From NCBI RefSeq assembly GCF_007565055.1, contig NC_044559.1, forward strand, positions 41,100,546-41,164,545: a stretch of 64,000 nucleotides of DNA. The letters run 5' to 3'. Source of the DNA: Rhinopithecus roxellana (Eukaryota; Chordata; Mammalia; Primates; Cercopithecidae). The position numbers were made by a program, and so were the translations under genes. The notes under the pieces are model-generated. The model ran no database searches. It had not been told where the DNA came from and saw only the letters and a list, made by a program, of their open reading frames with translations. This document shows, one piece after another, positions 1-11,495 of the stretch; the stretch's first letter is position 1; each line of letters opens with the position of its first letter.

Positions 1-40
1 CTTTTGAGTAGTGTCTATTCATGTCCTTTGCCCACTTTTT
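1..40 (-). mobile_element. L1 ORF2 fragment, left part of the interrupted host L1
   Basis: Antisense L1 ORF2 sequence that stops abruptly at the start of the 41-6120 insertion. Its continuation (GATGGGATTATTTG...) resumes at 6137, directly after the second copy of a 16-bp direct repeat. The two pieces are therefore one L1 split by a later insertion. Confidence 0.85.
25..40. repeat. Target-site duplication, left copy
   Basis: CCTTTGCCCACTTTTT here and CCTTTGCCCGCTTTTT at 6121-6136 match at 15 of 16 positions. They bracket the whole NACA-L1 insertion. The T-run next to the insertion edge fits an L1-endonuclease-type target for an element inserted on the minus strand. Confidence 0.85.
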
Positions 41-3000
41 TGGTCTTTATTATTTTATTTCTTTTTATTTTTTTATTTTGGTAGTTTTCGGGGAACAGGT
101 GGTGTTCGGTTGCATGGAGAAGTTCTTTAGTGGTGATTTCTGAGATTTTGCTGTACCTGTCATCTGAGCAGTGTACACTGCACCCAATGTGTAGTATTTT
201 ATTCCTTGCTCCTCTCCCACCCATCCCCACCTGAGTTCCCAAAGTCCATTATATCATTCTTATGCCTTTGTGTCCTCATAGCCTAGCTCTCACTTACAAG
301 TGAGAACATACCATGTTTAGTTTTCCATTCCTGAATTACTTTACTTAGAATAATGGTCTCCATCTCCATCTAGGTTACTGTGAATACCATTATTTCGTTA
401 CTTTTTGTATATTCCTATATATATATTTATTCCTATATATGTGTGTGTATATGTATATATCACACATTATATATATCACACACACATCACATTTTTTATT
501 CATTGGTTAGTCGATGGGCATTTAAGCTGGTTCCATATTTTTGCAATTGCAAATTGTGCTGCTATAAACATGCACGTGCAAGTGTCTTTTTCATATAATG
601 ACTTCTTTTCCTCTGGGTGGATACCCAGCAGTGGGATTGCTGGATCAAATAGTAGATCTAGTTTCAGTTCTTTAAGGAATCTCCTTTCTGTTTTCCATAG
701 TGGTTGCACTTGTTTACATTCCTACTAGCAGTGTAACAGTGTTCCCTTTTTGCCACATCCATACCAACATCTGTTATGTTTTGATTTTTTAAATAAAAAA
801 AATCTTGCAGGAGTGAGGTGGTATCTCATTGTGGTTTTGATTTGCAGTTCCCTGATAATTCGTGATGTCCAGCATTTTTTCATATGTTTGTTGGCTGCTT
901 GTATATGTTCTTTTGAGACTTGTTTATTCATGTCTTTAGGCTACTTTTTGATAGGATTATTTGTTTTTTTGTTGCTGGTTTGTTTGAGCTCCCTCTAGAT
1001 TCTGGATATTAGTCCTTTGTCAGATGCATAGTTTGCAAATATTTTCTCTCACTTTGTGGGTTGTTGTTTACTCTGCTGACTGTTCCTTTCACTGTGCAAA
1101 AGCTCTTTAATTAAGTCCCACATATTTATCTTTGTTTTTGTTGTATTTGCTTTGGGTTCTTGGTCATGAAATCTTTGCCTAAGCCAATGTCTAGAAGGGT
1201 TTTTCTGATGTTATCGTCCAGAAATTTTATAGTTTCAGGTTTTAGATTTAAGTCTTTGATCCATCTTGGGTTGATTTTTGTGTAAAGTGAGAGATGAAGA
1301 TCCAGTTTCATTCTCCTACATGTAACTTGCCAATTATCCTAGCACCATGTGTTGAATAGGGTGTCCTTTCCCCACTTTATGTTTTTGTTTGCTTTGTCAA
1401 AGATCAGTTGGCTGTAAATATTTGGTTTTATTTCTGGGTTCTCTATTCTGTTCGACTGGTCAACATGCCTATTTTTATACCAGAACCATGCTGTTTTGGT
1501 AACTTGTGGTATAGTTTGAAGTTGGGTAACTAACGTAGGACCTCCAGATTTGTTCTTTTTGTATAGTCCTGCTTTGACTGTGTGGCTCTTTTATGGTTCC
1601 ATATGAATTTTAGGATTGTTTTTTCTGGTTCTGTGAAGAATGATGGTGGTATTTTGATGGGAATTGCATTGAATTTATAGATTGCTTTTGACAGTATCGT
1701 CATTTTCATAGCATTGATTTTACCCATCTCCAAGCATGGGATGTGTTTCCATTTGTTTGTGTCGTCTATGATTTCTTTCAGCAGTGTTTTGTAAGTTTTC
1801 CTTGTAGAGGTCTTTTACCTGCTTGGTTAGGTATATTCCTAAGTATTTTATTTTTTATGGAGCTGTTGTAAAAGGGATTGAGTTCTTGATTTTATTCTCA
1901 GCTTGATCATTGTTGGTGTATAGCAGTGCTACTGATTTATGTACATTCATTTTGTATCCTGACACTTTACTAAAATTCATTTATCAGGTCTAGGAGCTTT
2001 CTGGATGAGTCTTTAGGGTTTTTTATGTATACGATCATATCATTGGTGAACAGCGACAGTTTGACTTCCTCTTTACCAATTTGGATGCCCTTTATTTCTT
2101 TCTCTTGTCTGATTGCTCTGGCTAGGACTTCCACTACAATGGTGAATAACAGTGGTGAAAGTGGGCATCTTTGTCTTGTTCCAGTTCTCAGGGGAAATGC
2201 TTTCAGCTCTTTCCTCATCAGTATAATGTTGACTGTGGGTTTGTCATAGATGGCTTTTATTAGCTTGAGGTATTTTATTCTATACTGACTTTGCTCAGGG
2301 TTTTAATATATTAATAAAGAGATGCTGGATTTGTCAAATGCTTTTTCTGCATCTATTGAGATGATCATGTGATTTTTGTTTTTAATTCTGTTTATGTGGT
2401 GTGTCACATTTATTGACTTGTGTATATTAAACCATCCCTACATCCTTGGTATGAAATCCACTTGATCATGGTGGATTATCTTTTTGATATGTTGTTGAAT
2501 TTGGCTAGCTGATATTTTGTTGAGGAGTTTTGCATCTATGTTCATCAGGGATATTGGTCTGGAGTTTTCTTTTTTTGTTATGTCTTGTCCTGGTTTTGGT
2601 ATTAGGGTAATACTGGTTTCATAGAATGACTTACAGAGGATTCCTTCTTTCTGTATCTTTTGGAATAGTTCTGGTAAGATTGGTACCTGAATGCCTGATA
2701 GAATTTGGTGCTGGACTTTTTTTTTTTTTGTTGGCAATTATTTAATTACTGTTTCAATTTGCTACTTGTTATTGGTCTGTTCAGAGTTTCTATTTCTTTC
2801 TGATTTAATCTAGGAGGTTTGTGTATTTCCAGGAATTTACCCATCTCCTCTAGATTTTCTGGTTTGTGCATGTAAAAGTATTCATTGCAGCCTTAAATGA
2901 TCTTTTGTATTTCTGTGATATAGGTTGTAATATCTACTGTTTTGTTTCTAATTAAGCTTATTTGGATCTTCTCTTTTTATTTCTTGGTTAATCTCGCTAA

Positions 3001-5371
3001 TTGTCTATCAACTTTGTTTATCTTTTCAAAGAACCAGCTTTTTGCTTCAATTATCTTTTGTATTTTTTTTTTCAATTTCATTTAGTTCTGCTCTTTATTT
3101 CTTTTCTTCTGCTGGGTTTGAGTTTGATTTGTTCTCATTTCTCTAGTTCCTTGAGATGTGACATCATATTATCTATTTGTGCTCTTTCAGACTTCTCATG
3201 TAGGCATTTAATGCTATGAACTTTCTTCTTAGCACCACTTTTGCTGTATCCCAGAGGTTTTGATAAGTTGTGTCACTATTATCATTCAATTCAAATAATT
3301 TTTAAATTTCCATCTTCATTTCACTATTGACCCAAAGATTGTTCAGGAGTAGATTATTTAATTTCAATGTATTTTTATAGTTTTGAGGGTTCTTTTTGGA
3401 GTTTATTTCCGGGTTTATTCCACTGTTCTGAGAGGGTACTTTATATAATTTTGATTTTCTTAAATTTGCTGAGGCTTGTTTTCTGGTCTATCATATAGTC
3501 TATTTTGGAGAATGTTCCATGTGCTGAAGAAAAGAATGTACATTCTGCAGTTGTTGGGTAGAATGTTCTGTAAATATCTGTTAAGTCCTGTTAAGTTGTT
3601 CTAAGGTACAGTTTAAATTCATTATTTTTTGTTGACTTTCTGTCTTGATGACCTGTCTAATGCTGTCAGTGGAGTACTGAAGTCCCCCACTGTTATTGCG
3701 TTGCCATCTATCTAATTTCTTAGATCTAGTAATAATTGTTTTATAAATATGGGAGCTCCAGTGTTAGGTGTATATATATTTAAGATTGTGATAGTCTTCT
3801 GTTAAGACTGATCCTTTTATAATTATACAATCTCCCTCTTTGTCTTTTTAAACTGTTTTTGCTTTAAAGTTTGTTTTGTCTGATATAAAAATAGCTACTC
3901 CTTTTTGCTTTTGGTTTCCATTTGCATGGAACATCTTTTTCCACCTCTTTACCTTAAATTTATGTGAGTCCTTATGCGTTAAGTGAGTCTCTTGAAGGCA
4001 GCAGATACTTGGTTGGTGGATTTTTATCCATTCTGCCATTTTGTATCTTTTAAGTGGGGTATTTAGGTCATTTACATTCAACATTAGTATTCAAATGTGA
4101 GGTGCTGTTTTATTTATTGTGCTAGTTGCTGCCTGAACACCTTTTTTTCATTGTGTTATTGTTTTATAGTGCCTGTGAGATTTATGCTTTAGGGAGGTTC
4201 TATTTGGTATATTTCGAGGTTTTGTTCAAAGATTTAGAACTCCTTTTAGCATTTCTTATAATGCTGGCTTGGTAGTGGTAAATTCACTCAGCATTTGTTT
4301 GTCTGAGAAAGGCTTTTTCTTTCCTTCATTTATGAAGCTTAGTTTTGCTGGATACAAAATTCTTGGCTGGCAATTATTTTGTTTGAGGGGGCTAAAGATA
4401 GGACCCCAATCCTTTCTGGCTTCTAAGGTTTCTGGTGAGAAATCTGCTGTTAATCTGATAGGTTTTCCTTTATAGGTTACCTAATACTTTTGCCTCCCAG
4501 CTGTTGATTCTTTTCTCTGTCTTGACTTTAGATAACCTGATGACTATGTGACTAGGTGATGATCTTTTAGTGATGAATTTCCCAGGTATTTTTTTTTTTT
4601 GAGTTTCTTGTATTGGGATGTCTAGATCTCTAGTGAGGCCAGGGAAGTTTTTTTTTTTTTTCTTTTCAATTATTCCCTCAAATATGTTTTCCAAACTTTT
4701 AGATTTCTCCTCTTCCTCAGGAACACCAATTATTCTTAGGTTTGGTCATTTAACATAATCCCAAATTTCTTGGAGTCTTTGTTCATTTTCAAAAATTCTT
4801 TTTTCTTTGTCTCTGTCTGATCAGGTTAATTTGAAAGCCTTATCTTTGAGCTCTGAAGTTCTTCCTTCTACTTGTTATAGTCTATTGTTGACACTTTGCA
4901 GTGCATTTTGTATTTCTTAAGTGTATCTTTTATTTCCAGAAGTTGTGATTGTTTTTTCTTTATTACATCTGTTTCTCTGGAGACATGTTCATCCATATCC
5001 TGTATTGGTTTTTATATTTCTTTAAGTTGGTTTTTACCTTTCTGTGGTGTCTCCTTGAGTAGCTTAATAATCAACCTTCTGAATTCTTTACCCGGCAATT
5101 CAGAGATTTTTTTCTTGGTTTGGTTCTATTACTGGGGAGATAGTGTGGTCTTTTGGGGATGTTCTAGAACCTCATTTTGTCACATCACCAGAATTACTTT
5201 TCTGATTCCTTCTCATTTGGGTAGGCTATTTCAGTGGAAAAATCTGGAACTCAAGGGTTGCTGTTCAGATTCTTTTGTACCACAGGGTGATCCCTTGATG
5301 TGGTGCATTCTCCCTTTGCCTAGGGATAGGGCTTCCTAGAGAGCCAGACTGCAGTGATTGTTATTGCTCTT
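41..5371 (-). mobile_element. L1 component of the NACA-L1 chimeric retrocopy
   Basis: Antisense L1 of about 5.3 kb. Read on the minus strand it has a short 5'UTR remnant (about 5371-5135), an ORF1 region (about 5135-4140), ORF2 (about 4085-280) and a 3'UTR ending in an A-rich tail (about 80-41). Endonuclease-domain sequence shows at 4084-3848 and reverse-transcriptase sequence at 2218-1970, where the catalytic FADD motif reads FTND. ORF1 and ORF2 are broken by stops and frameshifts, so it is inactive. It resembles older primate L1PB/L1PA-type copies. The 5'UTR is truncated and joins NACA mRNA sequence directly at about 5371, with no A-tail or second target-site duplication at the joint. Confidence 0.9.
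402..491. repeat. TA/CA-rich expansion inside the L1
   Basis: Alternating TATATA, GTGTGT and CACACA runs replace the short TA stretch usual at this place near the L1 3' end. It is a local microsatellite expansion. Confidence 0.7.
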
Positions 5372-6120
5372 CTAGAAACAGCACAAATTTCAAATCAAGC
5401 TGCAGTTACTTCTTGGAAACACTGAACAAGTTGTTTTCAGTTGGTTACTTTGTTAATTCCATGATAGCATTTACAACATCATTACCATTGTTCTTCAGGG
5501 CTTGGACTGCCTTTGCTTTCAATGTATTTGCTTTGACAAGGGCATGACCAGTTCCATGCCCTTAACTTCCACACCTGTTTTATCAGCTTCTTCCTCTTAA
5601 CTCTCCTCTTGTACAGTTGGAGTCTGTGTTTCTTCTTAAATGTTTGAGATAGCTTTACCTTGAACTTTGAATTTCTCAGCAGCTGCTAGCTGTGCTCGCT
5701 GAGATAAATCTTCATTTTTGGTTCCCCCCAAAACTATGTAGGTATCCAAAGCAGGGCTCTTATAGACATCTGGTTTTGTGATGACAAAGAGAGGATATTC
5801 TTAGATTTCCAGATAGTGACTCTAGTAACCCCTGTAACCTGTCGAAGATCCAGTTTGGACATAGCCTTCTGTGCTTTCTTTTCACTCTGACTCTGTTTTG
5901 CTTTACTGACTGGTTCTTCATTAATTTCAGCTGCTGCTGCCAACTGGGCTTGTTGTGTGGTTGTCTGTGTGGAATCCTGTTCCTCAGGCTCTGGTACTGA
6001 TTCATCACTGTCAGATTCTGTTCCAGACCCTCTGTCAGCCTGGAGCTGCGGCACCTCCTGTTCCGTAGCAGGGATGGTTTCTGTGGCTTTGCTGGGCATT
6101 TTGCGCAGGGAATGCAGAAC
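5372..6120 (-). pseudogene. NACA: NACA processed pseudogene, 5' half of a chimeric NACA-L1 retrocopy
   Basis: Intronless copy of the mRNA for the alpha subunit of the nascent polypeptide-associated complex, a ribosome-bound factor that shields emerging chains. The ATG is at 6099 on the minus strand. The first about 100 codons follow NACA closely: acidic N-terminus with GTESDSDESVPE, then the poly-Ala/Gln stretch, then QVTGVTRVTI at the NAC domain start. A 2-nt insertion near 5790 (CTCTCTTT for CTCTTT) then shifts the frame, and the open frame ends at 5734, giving 121 codons against about 215 in NACA. Downstream NACA sequence remains recognisable to the C-terminal LKNN..NAIMEL region near 5460 and about 75 nt of 3'UTR, with more stops. 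There is no A-tail: at about 5372 it joins L1 5'UTR. It is not expected to encode working protein. Confidence 0.93.
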
Positions 6121-6136
6121 CCTTTGCCCGCTTTTT
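6121..6136. repeat. Target-site duplication, right copy
   Basis: Partner of 25-40, with one mismatch (G for A). It lies directly upstream, on the minus strand, of the NACA 5'UTR remnant and restores the host L1 reading from 6137. Confidence 0.85.
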
Positions 6137-7320
6137 GATGGGATTATTTGTTTTTCTCCTTGCTGATTTGAGTTCCTTGTAGATTATGGAGATTAGTCAA
6201 AATATTGTTGGATGCATAGTTTGCAAATATTTTCTACCATTCTGCGGGTTGCCTGTTTACTCTGCTGATTATTTATTTTGCTGTACAGAAGCTTTTTAGC
6301 TTAATCAGGTCCTATTTATTTATTTTTGCTTTTGTTGCATTTGCTTTTGGGGTCTGAGTCATAAGTTCTTTGCCTAGGCCAATGTCTAGAAGAGTTTTTT
6401 CTAGGTTTTCTTCTAGGATTTTTATAATTTCAGGTCTTAGATTTAAGTCTTTAATCCACCTTGACATGATTTTTATATATGGTGAGAGATAGGAATCCAG
6501 TTTCATTCTTCCACATATGGCTATCCAGTTTCCAGCACCATTTACTGAACAGGGTTTCCTTTCCCTAATTTATGTTTTTGTGTACTTTGTTGCAGATCAG
6601 TTGGTTGTAAATATCTGGCTTTGTTTCTGGGTTCTGTGCACTGTTCCATTGGTCTATGTGTATACTTTTGTGCCAGTACCATGCTGTTTTGGCTACTACA
6701 GCTTTGTAGTATAATTTGAAGTTGGATAATGTGATGCCTCCAGATTTGTTCTTTTTGCTTAGGATTGCTTTGGCTATTTAGGCTTTTTTTTGGTTCTATG
6801 TGAATTTTAGAATTTTTTTCTAATGCTGTGAACAATGATGTTGGTATTTTGATAGCAATTGCATTGAATCTGTAGATTGCTTTGGGAAGTATGGTTATTT
6901 TTATGATATTAATTCTTCCAGTCCATAAGCATGACAGGTATTTCCATTTGTGTCACTGTGATTTCTTTCAGCAGTGTTTTGTAGTTCTCCTTATATAGAT
7001 CTTTCACCTCCTTGGTTAAGTATATTTCCAGGTATTTTATTTTATTTTTTGCAGCTATTGTAAAGGGGATTGAGTTCTTGATTTGAGTCTCAGCTTGATT
7101 GTTGTCAGTAGATAGTAGTGCTACTGACTTGTGTACATTGATTTTGTAACCTGAGACTTTACTGAATTTATTTATTAAATCTAGAAGTCTTTTGGAGGAG
7201 ACTTTAGGGTTTTTTAGGTATATGATTATATCATTGGGAAACGTAGATAGTTTGACTTCCTCTTTTCCAATTTGGAGGCCCTTTATTTCTTTCTCTTGCT
7301 TGATTGCGCTGGCTAGGATT
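6121..7320 (-). mobile_element. Host L1, ORF2 fragment
   Basis: Antisense L1 ORF2 sequence continuing the fragment at 1-40. It covers the same ORF2 interval as about 950-2150 of the inserted L1 but is a separate, diverged copy. The 5' end is truncated within the reverse-transcriptase region near 7320, where it meets older L1M sequence. Confidence 0.9.
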
Positions 7321-7960
7321 TCCTCCCTCTACATCTTTGCCATCACTTGTTATTTGCAGTCTTTTTAATTTTAGCCATTCTAGTGGGTGCATCCTGGTGT
7401 TTCATTGTGATTTTTATTTGTATTTCCTTGATGACTAATGATAAAGAGCATTTTTTTCTTGTGCTTATTTGCCATCCATGTCTTCTTTGGCAAAATGTCT
7501 GTTCAAATATTTTTCCTATTTGTCTTATTATTGAACTGTAAGCATTTTTTTATGTACTTTGGATAGATGTAAGTTTTGCAAGTATTTTTGCAAAAAGGAT
7601 TTTTTGAAGAGTAAAATGTTTATATTTTTGATGGAGTCCAATTTATCAATTACAAAAATAGTTCCTGCTTTTTGTGTCTTACTGAAGAAATCTTTGCCTA
7701 ACCCAAAGTCATTAAGATTTTCTCCTGTGTATTCCAGAAATTTTATAGTACTAGCCCTCATATTTAGGTCTGTAATGCATTTTGAGTTGTTCTTTTCTTT
7801 TTTGCATGTGGATGACCAATTGCCCCAGGGCCATTTGTTAAAAAGATTTTTTTAATCCATTGCCCTGGCACCTTTGTTAAAACCCAACTGATCATTTATG
7901 TGTGTCTAATTCTGGACAGTATGCCATTTTCACTGATGTCTACGTTTATTGTTTCATAAC
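7321..7960 (-). mobile_element. Old L1M-type ORF2 fragment
   Basis: Antisense ORF2 3' region (...CTAGTGGGTGCATCCTGGTGT...), clearly more diverged than the adjoining L1. It repeats an ORF2 interval already present in the younger copies, so it is a separate element and the probable insertion target of the L1 to its left. Confidence 0.8.
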
Positions 7961-8833
7961 TGTCACACTATTTTAAATGACTGAAGTTTAGAAAGATAAG
8001 AGAATAAAAAGCTTCAGGCAGCTCAGAAATAAAACTCTAATGAAAGAATGACCAATGGCACCCAATTGTGTCTTTTGGAGTGTGCCAAATCACACTGACA
8101 ATTTGCAGTGAAGAGAATTTCTATTTTGGGATTAAGCCTGCAATTAAGGTTTTCTATAAAGTTGCTTCTAGAATGCTCTGTGTCACCCTAACTCAGGGGT
8201 ACCTCTGTATTTAGGGATACCTAAAATAAACCAAACCTTGGACACTTACTCTGATCTTGTAGATAGGAAATGGCAGAAAGTTTGTGCATGCTGCCCATCA
8301 GAGATGGCACGCTCGGTGTTAAGTTGCAATCTGTCTGCAGAACAAGTTCTTACCGGCTAAAGATGAGATAATCCTCTTGCTGATATGAAAGGTAAAAATA
8401 CTTGTTGCTCTGTTTACTGGAAGTTTAGGATCTAATTTTTCTGTCTCTGATTGACAGCATGATCTTGGATATGAGTCCCTTACCTGAGATGCATCCCATC
8501 TCAGGGGTAGACAACATAATTTTGTCTTTATTTGCCACCTGCCGTCTATGTAAGTAGGTTGAACTCAAGAGCGAAGTACAAGGCTGAGTCAGGTCAGAAG
8601 GGCATCAGTGTTCATAGTCTTAATCTCTTCTCTAGAGCATATCCTCTATCCCAGGAAATAAAGACATAATTTAAAAAATTGGCTCTGCATTCCTTTGGAA
8701 ACAAAGAGTGAGAGGGTAATCATAGTTGGGCACAGAGGAAAGGTGAGTGGGTCATATGATGTACTACCTGGCAAATTATCTGTGCCTAGGCTGTCCCTTT
8801 CCCCATCATCAACGTAGAAAATAGTTCACAACC
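7961..8833. other. No assignable feature
   Basis: Unique-looking AT-rich sequence with no sustained open frame. I recognise no repeat family, although an old degraded repeat cannot be excluded. Confidence 0.5.
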
Positions 8834-9159
8834 TTTTTTTCTTTTTCTTTTTTTTTTTTTTTTTTTGACAGAGTTTTGCTCTATCACCCAGGCTGGAGGA
8901 CAGTGGCACAATCTCAGCTCACTGCAACCTCCATCTCCCAGTTTTAAGCGATTCTCCTGCCTCTCAGTCTCCCGAGTAGCTGGGATTACAGGTGGATGCC
9001 ACCAGGCCCAGCTAATTTTTTTTTTTTTTCATACTTTTAGTAGAGATGAAGTGTCACCATGTTGGGCAGGCTGGTCTCGAACTCCTGACCTCAGGTGATC
9101 CACCCACCTGGGCCTCCCAAAGTGCTGGGATTACAGGCATGAGCCTCTGCACGTGGCCA
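8834..9159 (-). mobile_element. Alu, antisense
   Basis: T-run (the tail) followed by a full two-arm Alu in reverse. Decayed CpGs and an internal T-run at the linker suggest an AluS or AluJ age. A short duplication (CACAACC) may flank it. Confidence 0.95.
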
Positions 9160-9617
9160 ACACAACCATTTTCTTATATTTATTGAAGTTGAGTTGCTTA
9201 TATTTCAGTTAGATTTGCCCAGCCACAGCTCTCTGTGTGGCCTGTATGCTCGGTGGAGTTTTGTTGACTAGAATTGTTCTAACCACATTTCTTTAATAAT
9301 CAATCCACTGCACAAATTCTACCCTTGTCTTCAAATGACAACATGGTAGCCCAATCAACAGGGGCCTTGTTATTTGGAGTGGAGAGCTCCTAGTGGTTAC
9401 TGCTGTCCTGGCCTAGCTTGTTCAGCCTTCCCAAGGTACATGTCTGGGAGATAAGAGCTACCATTCATGAAGAGCATCTTGTGATGTTTATCACATCGTT
9501 TATTCTGAAAGCATCTCCCCACCCCCACCCTTAATTATGAAATTAAGACTGGCTATAGTAAAATTAGGAAACATGTTAACAATCTAGAAAAATCGTCATT
9601 AAAAAAATCCCTGAGTT
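9160..9617. other. No assignable feature
   Basis: Single-copy-looking sequence between two Alus. It has no open frame or recognisable repeat. Confidence 0.5.
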
Positions 9618-9926
9618 GGCCGGGCGCGGTGGCTCAAGCCTGTAATCCCAGCACTTTGGGAGGCCGAGACGGGCGGATCACGAGGTCAGGAGATCCAGAC
9701 CATCCTGGCTAACATGGTGAAACCCCGTCTCTACTAAAAAATACAAAAAACTAGCCGGGCGAGGTGGCGGGCGCCTGTAGTCCCAGCTACTCGGGAGGCT
9801 GAGACAGGAGAATGGCGTAAACCCGGGAGGCGGAGCTTGCGGTGAGCTGAGATCCGGCCACTGCACTGCAGCCTGGGCGGCAGAGCCAGACTCTCTCTCA
9901 AAAAAAAAAAAAAAAAAAAAAAAAAA
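9618..9926 (+). mobile_element. AluY-type element, Old World monkey-like
   Basis: Full-length Alu with a 26-nt A-tail and a flanking duplication of about 16 bp (AAAAAAATCCCTGAGT left, near-identical right). CpGs are well preserved. The right arm reads GATCCGGCCACTGCACT, CTGGGCGGCAGAGC and GGCGTAAACCCGGG, and the linker reads ACTAGCCGGGCGAGG. I associate these variants with AluY lineages of cercopithecoid monkeys. It is the best species clue in the window. Confidence 0.93.
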
Positions 9927-10035
9927 TCCTCGAGTACTAAATTTATGCTAGAGTATACCTCAAATAATGAATCTCTCAAGTGAAAAATAATGTGCAGTAT
10001 GAGTTTTTCCCCTAAATAAGAAAACTTTGTATAAG

Positions 10036-10060
10036 GGGTGTGTGTGTGTGTGTGTGTGTT
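10036..10060. repeat. (GT)n microsatellite
   Basis: About 12 uninterrupted GT units. Confidence 0.95.
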
Positions 10061-10129
10061 TGGTCAGGAGCTCTCCTCTAACACTGATATTAACTCAAGA
10101 ATAATAGGTTGGTTATTAGCACTGAAATT

Positions 10130-10275
10130 GACCTTAACTTCAAACCTTTAATTTTACAGGTAGGAAAACTAGGGCCCAACAAGATGAAGTGATCCCCCTA
10201 AGGCCTGGAGTGACGAGGTGATTCTCCTAAGGTCCCACAGCCTCGATGTGGCAGTGTCCAGAGAAGCTCAGGTTC
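10130..10275 (-). mobile_element. MIR-like fragment
   Basis: Contains a degraded antisense MIR core (TTTACAGGTAGGAAAACTAGG, then ...AAGGTCCCACAGCC). The family call rests on this core only. Confidence 0.55.
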
Positions 10276-10319
10276 AGTGGTATCAATGGTTTTAGTCTTT
10301 TTGAGGTGTATTAGGCAGT

Positions 10320-10812
10320 TTCTTCAGAGAAACAGAATCACTAGAAGATACATATGTATTCTAGGATTTGGTTCATGTGATTATGGAGGCCAAGAAGTTC
10401 CATGATCTGCCATCTGCAAGCTGGAGAACCAGGCAATCCAGTGGTACAATTCAGCATGAGGCCAAAGGCCTGAGAGACAGGGGAGCTGGTGGTGCAAGTT
10501 CTGGTCCAAGTCCAAAGGCCCAAGAACTGGGAGCACTGATGTCCAAGGGCAGAAGAAATTGGACATCCCAGTTTAAGCAGAGAGAGGGAGAGAGAGAATT
10601 CATCTTTTGATTGCCTTTTTGTTCTATTTGGGGCCTCAATGGATTGGAGGATACCATCCACATTGGTGATGGCGGTCTTCTTTACTGATTCTAAAGTCTC
10701 TTCTGGAAACACCCTGACAGACATACTTAGAAATAATGTTTTATCAGCTATCTGGGCATCTCTTAGTCTAGTCAGGTTGGTACATAAAATTAACAATCAC
10801 AAGGGGTTACCT
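10320..10812 (+). mobile_element. Interspersed repeat, family unassigned, copy 1
   Basis: Runs from a CAGAGAAACAGAATCACTAG start to AAAATTAACAATCAC, with internal near-repeats (GGCCAAAGGCCTGAGAGACA, GTCCAAAGGCCCAAGAACTG). A second copy in the same orientation lies at 12445-12938. It resembles a common old LTR-like or L1-3'-end-like primate repeat that I cannot name with certainty. Confidence 0.75.
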
Positions 10813-10870
10813 TTTCTAGTATAAACGTGCATGGCATAGGCTTTGTTGTAAACTGTTTCTTTTCGAAAAG
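10813..10870 (+). repeat. Segment found inverted at 12982-13041
   Basis: The roughly 58 bases after repeat copy 1 recur as a reverse complement after copy 2, with only a few differences (see findings). Confidence 0.8.
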
Positions 10871-11284
10871 CTTTCCTTCTTCTTTTAGAATTTTACAAGT
10901 AAGGTGACCAAGCATTCTGTCTGCCCAGGACTCACAGGGTCCCTGGACTTGGCACTTTAGTGTGAAAACTAGGGAATGTCTGGAAAGGCCAGGATGAGTT
11001 GGTCACCCTGGTTTACAGGGGTTTGCACCTATTCACCTGTGTGGTTTTGTCATACATTTCCTGGTGACCTGTGGATTCTGGCCCAAGCTACCCACCTCCT
11101 GTGGTTGTCGTCAAACACTGCGTGGATGGATAGAACTGATTTCTGTCTGTACTTACCATTTCACTTTTTGCTATCAAGCACTGTTGACTAAAGCTTCACC
11201 TGGAAAGGTTTTATCTCAGCAGAGGTATTTTAAGAACCTTTAGGGATCTTTGTCAGAGCCTCTTGTCCCAGGCAGGTTAAGATC
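10871..11284. other. No assignable feature
   Basis: No repeat or coding signal recognised. Confidence 0.5.
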
Positions 11285-11495
11285 ACAGACTCTAGAACCA
11301 GGCAGTCTAAGTTAGAACCCTGGTGCTCCGCCACTGTCTTGGTTGTGTGATCTGGGCAAGTATCATAACCTCTCTGTTTCTTAGTTTGCTTCTGTCAAAT
11401 GGGGATAATAATAGTACCCAACCCATAAGCATATTGTGAGATTTAACTTAGTTGATACACATAGAGTGTCTAAAGCAGCACTTTGGCTATGATGA
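11285..11495 (+). mobile_element. MIR element
   Basis: Shows the MIR series in order: tRNA-like head remnant (AGACTCTAGAACCAGGCAGTC), GATCTGGGCAAGT, AACCTCTCTGTTTC, AAATGGGGATAATAATAGTA. Old and gapped, as usual for MIR. Confidence 0.85.

Noticed and set aside
5734..6099. Functional NACA gene
   Set aside because: The copy is intronless, frameshifted after about 100 codons, has further stops and sits inside an L1. It is a retrocopy.
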